Source: Sulfidibacterium sp964598065 (GTDB taxonomy: Bacteria; Bacteroidota; Bacteroidia; Bacteroidales; F082). Taken from it: a stretch of DNA of 13,643 bases. Every line of letters starts with the position of its first letter. Position 1 is the stretch's first letter. Below, one piece after another: positions 1 to 5,804 of the stretch. The stretch lies in NCBI GenBank assembly GCA_964598065.1, contig CAZRAW010000062.1, positions 1 to 13,643 on the forward strand. Direction: 5' to 3'. The position numbers and the translations under genes were made by a program. The notes under the pieces are model-generated. The model was not told where the DNA came from. It was given only the letters and a program-made list of their open reading frames with translations, and made no database searches.

Positions 1-281
1 ACCGTATAAAAGCTAATATAGAAATAGAAAAGGTTAATAATAAACTTGATGTTTTCTATGATTCCGATTTCAAAACATTTCTCGCCGAACTTAAAAAACA
101 AAAGATCAAACTTTCTCTTGTTCAGTAAGATGAGTGGGAAGAATATTTTAACGCCTACAAATCCGAAATAAATCAACTTCAATCCGAAATTGAAAAAACC
201 GACAAAGAAATAAACCAAAAGGTCTGTGAGTTGTATGCATTGACGGAGGAGGAGATTGAAATTGTGGAGGGGGCATCGTAA
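1..281 (+). pseudogene. C-terminal remnant of a probable type IIG/Eco57I-like restriction-modification DNA methylase, with internal stop
   Basis: In the frame that begins at base 3, the sequence encodes a lysine-rich end (RIKANIEIEKVNNKLDVFYD...), an in-frame TAA at 126-128, and then a charged helical tail (DEWEEYFNAYKSEINQLQ... ending LTEEEIEIVEGAS) that stops at 279-281. From family knowledge, the pattern 'KIKLSL..QDEWE.YF...K.EI..LQ.EI..TD.EI...V.ELY.LTEEEI.IVE' is the usual C-terminal coiled coil of N-6 adenine methylases with the Eco57I/TaqI-like specificity architecture. Relatives commonly have Q immediately before DEW, so the TAA is most simply a CAA-to-TAA nonsense change. The body of the gene lies outside the window, so it may be intact and only shortened by about 50 residues. 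The product would modify, and possibly cut, DNA. It overlaps the following RhuM start by one base (TAATG), so the two were probably once co-transcribed. Assignment to the exact methylase class is inference. Confidence 0.6.
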
Positions 282-464
282 TGACCAACTCCGAAATCAT
301 ACTATACGCCACTCCTCAGGGAAAAATTAAAATAGAAGTTTTTCTGCAAGATGAAACCGTTTGGCTTATACAACGACCAAGCAGAAATTACACAGGTGTT
401 TTATAAAACGGTTCAAAACAAATTGCATTGGACAATAACCGGACAAACTGCTGCCTTACGCTGA
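281..464 (+). pseudogene. rhuM: RhuM-family protein remnant with internal deletion and frame change
   Basis: The ATG at 281 opens with MTNSEIILYATPQGKIKIEV followed by FLQDETVWLIQ, the typical N-terminus of RhuM virulence/defence-associated proteins. This frame runs into a stop at 404-406 after 41 codons. From about 375 a different frame continues with DQAEITQVFYKTVQNKLHW and then TITGQTAA, which is the conserved segment found much nearer the C-terminus of full-length RhuM proteins (about 300 residues or more). It stops at 462-464. The simplest reading is a deletion of roughly 150 codons or more that joined the two ends out of frame, plus loss of the far C-terminus. RhuM genes often sit inside restriction-modification loci, which fits the methylase remnant just upstream. 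RhuM function is not well defined, and this copy cannot make a normal product. The family call rests on recalled consensus motifs. Confidence 0.72.
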
Positions 465-468
465 GACG

Positions 469-1554
469 TTAATGCCCGAAGAGGAAATCCACGCGGCAGG
501 GGCCTTCTTTGGAATACATGCAAGCGCTTATGGCATGGATGGGATTGCAGGTTTTGGCGAAGTGCGGGCAATCCTGCGGTGATTTTAGTCCCCTCATAAT
601 TTCGCCGCAAAGACAACCTTTGGGCGACACCGGACTGGCTGTTTCCACATCGAAAAAGACTTTTTCCGCATCAAACATCCGGTAATCGTTTTTAATCTTA
701 TACCCACTGCTTTTTATCTTCCCAAAACCTGTCCATGTTGTATCCTCCGTTTCAAAAACTTCTTCGAGCAATTGATGCGATTTGAGATTGCCTTCCTGTG
801 TAACCGCAGAGAGAAACAGGTTCTCCGGCAGATATGTTTTGTTGTTGATTTGTTTTACAAGATGAAGGATGGCTTCCAGCATATCCTCGGGCTCATAGCC
901 ACTGATGACCTGTGGTTTGTGGCGTTTTTCGGAAATTAACCGGAAATAATCTGCTCCCATACCGGCGGCCACTCTCCCGGAACTGATGAATCCGTCAACC
1001 GGCACTTCATCTCGTTGTAAAACCGCTTCCATACCGGAAAGTATTCGTTTATGGTCGCACAAAACATGAAAATTAAAAATTCCGGCTACTCTGGCCTGCA
1101 AAATTCCTGCTGCCGTGGAGGATGCCGCCGACTCGAAACCTACGGCGGGAAACACAATCCGTTTCCTGCGATTTTTTTTGGCCAAAACCAGGGCATCCAT
1201 AATACTGTATACTACACGAACATCTGCTCCGCCCGTACGGACTTCTTCCAGCGTGGATTTTGAGCCCGGGATGCCCAGTAAATCGCTGTAAGCAGCAATA
1301 ATCACGTTGCTGCGCTTGCTATATTCCACCAACTTGTCAATAAATGCCGGTGAAGCAAGGCAGGCCGGACAACCCGGTCCGTAGTGAATATGGATTTGCT
1401 CCGGCAAAAGACGGTCTATATGATATTTTTGAATGGTTACTTTATAGCCGCTGCAAACGGCCATGAGGTGAATCGGTGAAGTTACAGATGTTCTTATCTC
1501 AGCCGTCAACTGCCGCATTTTCTCATCCGGGTCGCAGGTTTCATTCTCACTCAT
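469..1554 (-). CDS. hypD: Divergent HypD-family protein (hydrogenase maturation factor homologue)
   Basis: The protein has 361 residues, close to the usual HypD length. HypD works with HypC to assemble the Fe(CN)2CO unit of [NiFe] hydrogenases and carries a [4Fe-4S] cluster. Seen here: AVCSGYKV at 32-39 in place of EVCGGHTH, GPGCPACL at 59-66, DLLGIPGSKSTLEE at 91-104, GADVRVVYS at 109-117, GFES at 139-142, ISSGRVAAG at 190-198 in place of GPGHVS, and a C-terminal cysteine-rich region (C314, C316, C329, C336, C345, C353). The catalytic-type cysteines C34, C62 and C65 and the cluster region are kept, but the motif histidines are replaced by Tyr, Lys and Val, and the GHVS histidine by Arg. The start overlaps the upstream oxidoreductase stop by 4 nt (ATGA), so it is the last gene of a three-gene operon. 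The stop lies 5 nt from the rhuM remnant, with no obvious terminator. No hypC, hypE or hydrogenase gene is visible. The fold assignment is firm, but a classical hydrogenase role is uncertain. Confidence 0.88.
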   Translation of the reverse strand: MSENETCDPDEKMRQLTAEIRTSVTSPIHLMAVCSGYKVTIQKYHIDRLLPEQIHIHYGPGCPACLASPAFIDKLVEYSKRSNVIIAAYSDLLGIPGSKSTLEEVRTGGADVRVVYSIMDALVLAKKNRRKRIVFPAVGFESAASSTAAGILQARVAGIFNFHVLCDHKRILSGMEAVLQRDEVPVDGFISSGRVAAGMGADYFRLISEKRHKPQVISGYEPEDMLEAILHLVKQINNKTYLPENLFLSAVTQEGNLKSHQLLEEVFETEDTTWTGFGKIKSSGYKIKNDYRMFDAEKVFFDVETASPVSPKGCLCGEIMRGLKSPQDCPHFAKTCNPIHAISACMYSKEGPCRVDFLFGH

Positions 1555-4523
1555 AACATGCTTTTCAATTTTTCTGTTTCCACAAGCGCATCGTACAGTA
1601 TTTCAACCGGATGCAAGGCTGTCCGGTTCGTACCATCTTTAATTTGATGGCGGCATGAAGTTCCAGGAGCAGCAATTATAGTCTCTTTGCTGCTGTTTCG
1701 GACGGCGGGGAAAAGCACCAGCTCGCCCACTTTCATGGATAATTCATAATGCTCTTTTTCATACCCGAATGCCCCTGCCATGCCGCAACAACCCGAAGGA
1801 ATCTCCTCCACGGTATAATTTTCGGGGAAACCCAACACAAAAAGTGTCGGTTTAGTGGAAGCCAGCGATTTCTGGTGACAATGGCCATGTAACTTGATGT
1901 GCCTTTTTGCTGTGGTGAATTGCTCTTTGGAAATTTTCCCTGCTTTCATCTCTCTTTCGAGAAATTCATCGATCATCAACGAGTTTTTTGCCAGCCTTTT
2001 GGCGTCTTCACGCTGATTTTTGTCCGACAAATCCAAATATTCATCACGAAAGGTGAGAATAGCCGAAGGTTCGATGCCCACAAGCGGGGTATCGGCCGTA
2101 ATTTTATCTTTCAACATCCGGATATTGGTATTGGCAATGGCTTTGGCTTTCTTTACCAGCCCTTTTGAAAGGTAAGTACGCGCACTTTCCAAATGGCGTG
2201 GAAGCTCCACCTGATAGCCCAGTTTCGTGAGCAACAAAATGGCCTTAATTCCTACATCCGTATCGTTAAAACGGGTAAACTCATCGTTAAAAAGATAAAC
2301 TTTTCCGTTGGGAAACACATGATTGTCAAGTTCTTTACTGTTTTTATCAAACCATTTGTCTAACGGAATTTTTGAAAGTAGCGGAAACTTACGCTGTGGC
2401 GCAAATCCCAATATTTTAGCACTGAGTCCGGAGAGGAATTTATTCTGTTGAAAGAAATTATAAACCGAAGGCATCATACTTCCCAACCGGTTTATTTTAG
2501 CAATGTTGGCAATGAGCCGCGAGCGTAGCGGAACGCCGTGTGCTTCGTAGTAATGTTGCAGGAATTCGGCTTTCAGTTTGGTGATATCCACGCTGGAAGG
2601 GCATTCCGATTTACACCCTTTACACATAAGGCAAAGGTCGAGTGTGCGGTAGATTTCTTCGTGGTCAAAAGGGTTTTTCTGATCGGGTTTGCTGATAAAC
2701 TCTCGCAAAATATTGGCGCGGGCACGGGTGGTTTTGTCTTCGTCGCGGGTGGCCATGTAGCTGGGGCACATGGTTCCTCCCATTTCGGCCGATTTGCGGC
2801 AAACGCCGGTTCCGTTACATTTCTCCGCCGCACGTACCACGCCCAAATCTTTGGAGAAGTCAAAATAAGTTTTTATTTCCGGTGTTTCCCGGCCGGGAGT
2901 ATAGCGCAGGCTGGTGTTCATGCGGGGCGTGTCGGTGATTTTTCCCGGATTAAAAATATTTTGCGGGTCCCAGCTCTGTTTTATCTCTTTAAAAAGATTG
3001 TAAACTTTCTCGCCTACCATAAGCGGAATAAACTCCCCCCGAAGCCTGCCATCGCCATGTTCGCCACTGAGCGAACCACGGTATTTCTTCACCAGCTGCG
3101 CCGATGCACGTCCAATCTCATAAAAGGTCTGTACATCTTTCGGGTCTTTCAGGTTCAACACCGGGCGCAAATGCAGTTCACCGGTAGAAATATGGGCATA
3201 ATAGACGCAATCTTTCCCGAAATTTTTCAAAATCTTATCAAAATCAGCAATATATTGCGGGAGCAATTCGGGAAGTACCGCCGTATCTTCAATAACGGAA
3301 ACCGGTTTGGTGTCGCCGGGCATGTTGTTAAGGATGCCGAGACCGGCTTTGCGCAAATCCCACACCTGGCTCATTTGCTGACCGGTAACCATGGGAAAAT
3401 GGTACCCCAGCTTTTCGTTACGCATTGTGGACTCCATTGCGGTCGCTTTTCCCCGAACGGCATCCATGCTCTCTTCGGCAAACTCCACAATCAGAATGGC
3501 TCCGGGATTGCCTTTGACGAAAAAGCGGTTTTTGCGTTGTTCAATGTTTTCGCGGGTCAGCTCCAGAATAGTGCGATCCATCAACTCGATGGAATAAGGT
3601 TCAAATTTTAATGCTGTCAGATTGGCTTTCAGCGCTTCGGCTACCGTATCCAAATGGATGCAAATAAGCGCTTTGTTTTTGGGAGGCAGCGGAACTAAGT
3701 TCAGTTTTATTTCGGTTGTCAGCGCAAGCGTGCCTTCCGAGCCGGCCAGCAGTTTGGAGAAGTTGAAAGCAACGTCGTTGCCGGTGAACGGGTTGGACTG
3801 CATAAGCATATCCAGCGCATAGCCTGTGTTTCGTCTTTTCAGTGCAGGTTCGGGAAACTGCCGGGAAATTTCTTCGCGGATTTTCTCATCTTGCAGTATC
3901 TTCCGGATTTTGCGGTAAATAGAACCTTCAAGAGTTTGCAGCCGGCACTTTTCTTCAAACTGTTTCCGGTTTAACGGACCGAAAACCACTTCGCTGCCAT
4001 CGCTCAGCAGTGTTTTTACCTCTAAGGTATGGTCGCGGGTGCTGCCGTAAACCAGAGCATGTGCACCGCAGGAATTGTTGCCGAGCATACCGCCCAGCAT
4101 ACAACGGTTGGAGGTGGAAGTCTCGGGACCAAAAAACAGACCTATGGGCTCCGGTATTTTGTTCAGTTCGTCGAGCACAATACCGGGCTGCACCCGAACC
4201 CAATGTTCTTTCTCGTTGATTTCCAATACCTTTCCGAAATGTTTGGAAAGGTCAACTACTATGCCGCCACCTACAACTTGTCCGGCCAGCGATGTGCCGG
4301 CGGTACGGGGAATCAGCGAAGTATGATTTTCGCGGGCAAACAGGATGAGCTTTTTCAGGTCATCGTCATTTTTCGGATAGGTAACCGCAAGCGGAACCTC
4401 ACGGTAAGCCGAGGCATCGGTGGCGTACATGAGCCGGATGGTTTCGTCGGTCAGGATTTCTCCCTGAAAATCGCGCTGAAGAGCGGACAGGTTCTGTAAG
4501 ATGGTTGTTTCCTTACGCTTCAT
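1551..4523 (-). CDS. FAD-linked and [4Fe-4S]-containing oxidoreductase, YdiJ/D-2-hydroxyacid dehydrogenase type
   Basis: This 990-residue protein fuses a GlcD-like flavin half to a GlcF-like iron-sulfur half, the architecture of YdiJ-type D-2-hydroxyglutarate/D-lactate dehydrogenases. The FAD-binding PCMH domain covers about 40-280, with RTAGTSLAGQVVGGG (73-87), FGPETSTSNRCMLGGMLGNN (131-150) and LLAGSEGTLALTTE (258-271). The FAD-oxidase C-terminal domain runs to about 530, with the metal- or substrate-site motifs GELHLRP (448-454) and SGEHGDGRLRGE (486-497). The Fe-S part has CNGTGVC...MCPSY (569-588) and CLMCKGCKSECPS (631-643). The C-terminal CCG-type region keeps HGHCHQ, GCCGMAGAFG (911-920) and PGTSC, but the first CCG repeat has no cysteines (HLESARTYLSKG, 777-788). 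It would oxidise a D-2-hydroxyacid and pass electrons to a quinone or carrier; the substrate cannot be read from sequence. No signal peptide is present, so it is cytosolic or peripheral to the membrane. Its ATG follows the lplA stop directly (TAAATG), which implies translational coupling. Confidence 0.9.
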   Translation of the reverse strand: MKRKETTILQNLSALQRDFQGEILTDETIRLMYATDASAYREVPLAVTYPKNDDDLKKLILFARENHTSLIPRTAGTSLAGQVVGGGIVVDLSKHFGKVLEINEKEHWVRVQPGIVLDELNKIPEPIGLFFGPETSTSNRCMLGGMLGNNSCGAHALVYGSTRDHTLEVKTLLSDGSEVVFGPLNRKQFEEKCRLQTLEGSIYRKIRKILQDEKIREEISRQFPEPALKRRNTGYALDMLMQSNPFTGNDVAFNFSKLLAGSEGTLALTTEIKLNLVPLPPKNKALICIHLDTVAEALKANLTALKFEPYSIELMDRTILELTRENIEQRKNRFFVKGNPGAILIVEFAEESMDAVRGKATAMESTMRNEKLGYHFPMVTGQQMSQVWDLRKAGLGILNNMPGDTKPVSVIEDTAVLPELLPQYIADFDKILKNFGKDCVYYAHISTGELHLRPVLNLKDPKDVQTFYEIGRASAQLVKKYRGSLSGEHGDGRLRGEFIPLMVGEKVYNLFKEIKQSWDPQNIFNPGKITDTPRMNTSLRYTPGRETPEIKTYFDFSKDLGVVRAAEKCNGTGVCRKSAEMGGTMCPSYMATRDEDKTTRARANILREFISKPDQKNPFDHEEIYRTLDLCLMCKGCKSECPSSVDITKLKAEFLQHYYEAHGVPLRSRLIANIAKINRLGSMMPSVYNFFQQNKFLSGLSAKILGFAPQRKFPLLSKIPLDKWFDKNSKELDNHVFPNGKVYLFNDEFTRFNDTDVGIKAILLLTKLGYQVELPRHLESARTYLSKGLVKKAKAIANTNIRMLKDKITADTPLVGIEPSAILTFRDEYLDLSDKNQREDAKRLAKNSLMIDEFLEREMKAGKISKEQFTTAKRHIKLHGHCHQKSLASTKPTLFVLGFPENYTVEEIPSGCCGMAGAFGYEKEHYELSMKVGELVLFPAVRNSSKETIIAAPGTSCRHQIKDGTNRTALHPVEILYDALVETEKLKSML

Positions 4524-5474
4524 TTAAAACAAGGTATTAATGATAACTTCTGAGAAATGGTTATCTGTTAGGATTCTTCGCAAATAAACTTTATCATGCC
4601 GTTGACCTAAAAGTTTCTGCTCAATTTTTTCGAGCTTTTTTCCTTCAAAAACAAGCTGTATATCAGCAATTTTTCCATCTTTCACCTCCAAAGCAACATG
4701 AAATTTTCCGTATTCCGTATCCCGTTCCCCACGAATGTCATATTTTGGCGAATAACCCATATTCCACACCCAGTGACTATACTTTTCCTCCACAAGTTTT
4801 TCAATAGCCAGATGCTCTTCCGGTGTTAAATCCACCGTTGTGCTAATATGATAATAATCTTTTAAAAACAGTTCCAAACGTTGCATAAAAGTCTCCGTCG
4901 TTAGCGGATTTTCAAGATAACCGGAAATGTTCCCAACCGCAGCCCGAATAGATTTTATGGATTTGTCAAAGATATGTCCGTTGCCGGGATGAACGACTTT
5001 TTCCAGCCTGTCTAAATCGGTATAATAAAGGAACGTCCCGTGATGCATGACCCTGTTTTTAAAAATATGCGCAGAATTGCCGGAAAACTTTTTGCCGTTC
5101 ACCGTCAGGTTGTTTTTTCCTGTAAAGGAAGCTTCTAACCCAAATTGTTTCAAAAACGCAATAACGGGTTTCGTGAATTTCCGGAAATCAATGAGTTGAT
5201 TCGTCTTGCGGAAAGTAGAAATTTGGGTCAGGTTAATGTTTCCCAAATCGTGATAAACCGTGCCGCCGCCAGAGATACGCCGGATGACCGGGATGTTGTT
5301 CTCACGTACGAAATCCATATTTACCTCAGCCATTGTATTCTGATGTTTACCCACTACCACCGAAGGCTCGCTTTGCCACAGCATCAGCACATCTTCGCGG
5401 CTGTTTTTCAGGATAAACTCCTCAGCAGCTATGTTAAAATATGGATTAGTTTGTGGTCGGCGGACAAAAATCAT
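4524..5474 (-). CDS. lplA: Lipoate-protein ligase A
   Basis: This 316-residue enzyme activates lipoate with ATP and transfers it to a lysine on lipoyl domains (E2 subunits of 2-oxoacid dehydrogenases, glycine cleavage H protein). Family signatures are clear: FNIAAEEFIL near the N-terminus (13-22), WQSEPSVVVGKHQN (33-46), the lipoyl-AMP loop RRISGGGTVYHDLGNINLTQ (65-84), and the lysine motif NGKKFSGNSAH (126-136) followed by HHGTFLY. Residues from about 235 to the end match the small C-terminal accessory domain of LplA, so this is the two-domain, self-sufficient form. The chosen start gives the usual family opening (MIFVRRPQTNPYFNIAAEE). It is the first gene of a leftward operon. Its stop is adjacent to the next gene's ATG, and a TACCTTTG promoter element lies 19 nt before the start. 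Why a lipoate ligase is coupled to a flavin/Fe-S dehydrogenase is not explained by known pathways, since such dehydrogenases carry no lipoyl domain. Confidence 0.93.
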   Translation of the reverse strand: MIFVRRPQTNPYFNIAAEEFILKNSREDVLMLWQSEPSVVVGKHQNTMAEVNMDFVRENNIPVIRRISGGGTVYHDLGNINLTQISTFRKTNQLIDFRKFTKPVIAFLKQFGLEASFTGKNNLTVNGKKFSGNSAHIFKNRVMHHGTFLYYTDLDRLEKVVHPGNGHIFDKSIKSIRAAVGNISGYLENPLTTETFMQRLELFLKDYYHISTTVDLTPEEHLAIEKLVEEKYSHWVWNMGYSPKYDIRGERDTEYGKFHVALEVKDGKIADIQLVFEGKKLEKIEQKLLGQRHDKVYLRRILTDNHFSEVIINTLF

Positions 5475-5492
5475 GGATTTTTAATTTGCAGA

Positions 5493-5500
5493 CAAAGGTA
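5493..5500 (-). promoter_or_regulatory. Candidate -7 promoter element for the lplA operon
   Basis: Read on the minus strand this is TACCTTTG, an exact match to the Bacteroidota sigma-ABfr -7 consensus TAnnTTTG. It would start transcription about a dozen bases before the lplA ATG. No TTTG is seen at the expected 19-21 nt further upstream (the nearest TTG is about 27 nt away), so the -33 half is weak or absent. The same octamer lies in front of gyrB in this window. Confidence 0.5.
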
Positions 5501-5558
5501 GAAATTTGCAGGAATGATGCATGGTGGCAAAAGGAGAATAAAATGTTAAAGCGGGCTT

Positions 5559-5600
5559 AAAGCCGGGAAGTTGGCAGGAACTTCAAGCGGGGCTTTTATT
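5559..5600 (+). other. Terminator-like two-part hairpin in divergent intergenic region
   Basis: An inner stem GAAGTT (5567-5572) pairs with AACTTC (5579-5584) around a 6-nt loop. An outer stem AAAGCC (5559-5564) pairs with GGCTTT (5591-5596). The two stems are separated by an asymmetric internal loop (2 nt on one side, 6 on the other). On the + strand the structure is followed by a T-rich stretch (TTTTATT), like a rho-independent terminator. No gene ends here, so it could be the end of a small RNA, a relic of a lost gene, or a leader structure. Folding is by eye. Confidence 0.4.
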
Positions 5601-5617
5601 GAAAGAACGTTTTGGCG

Positions 5618-5641
5618 TGTAAAGCAATCCCTGTAAAGCAA
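5618..5641. repeat. 10-bp direct repeat TGTAAAGCAA, 14-nt period
   Basis: TGTAAAGCAA occurs at 5618-5627 and again at 5632-5641, separated by TCCC. Two identical decamers so close together in a divergent promoter region could be a regulator binding site, or chance. No known regulator motif is recognised. Confidence 0.4.
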
Positions 5642-5747
5642 GGCCGATCATTCCCCATCCGACATTCCGGATAAATCTTCAACGCTGTCATAACATTTTC
5701 GGCTTTCAGACGTTTCACTATTACCTGTTAATAAGTTATGCAACCAC

Positions 5748-5788
5748 AGGGAGTAAAAAAGAGACTTCTCCCTATTTTTATAAAAATA
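5748..5788 (+). promoter_or_regulatory. Hairpin plus 16-bp AT palindrome in the leader of the TPR gene
   Basis: AGGGAG (5748-5753) pairs with CTCCCT (5768-5773) across a 14-nt loop. It is followed at once by the perfect palindrome TATTTTTATAAAAATA (5773-5788), which ends 16 nt before the TPR-gene ATG. This could be an operator or a weak terminator or attenuator (hairpin followed by ATTTTTA). AT-rich palindromes do arise by chance in this background, so function is only suggested. Confidence 0.3.
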
Positions 5789-5804
5789 TTATTGAAACAA
5801 CTGC

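Larger units (their letters stand above)
5475..5804. other. Divergent intergenic region between lplA and the TPR gene
   Basis: These 330 bases separate two operons that read away from each other. I find no convincing coding frame or tRNA. The region contains a -7 element for lplA (5493-5500), a long terminator-like hairpin (5559-5597), a 10-bp direct repeat (5618-5641), and a hairpin plus AT palindrome in the probable leader of the rightward operon (5748-5788). A possible but poor rightward promoter is TACCTGTT at 5722-5729 with TTTC 21 nt upstream. The remainder shows no structure I can name. Confidence 0.6.

Noticed and set aside
398..409. Perfect palindrome GTTTTATAAAAC
   Set aside because: It is short, AT-rich and inside the rhuM remnant near its conserved segment; chance is the simplest explanation.
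2538..3611. Long open frame (357 codons) on the + strand opposite the dehydrogenase
   Set aside because: It lies fully antisense to a strongly motif-supported gene; its translation shows no family features and has the odd composition of a shadow frame.
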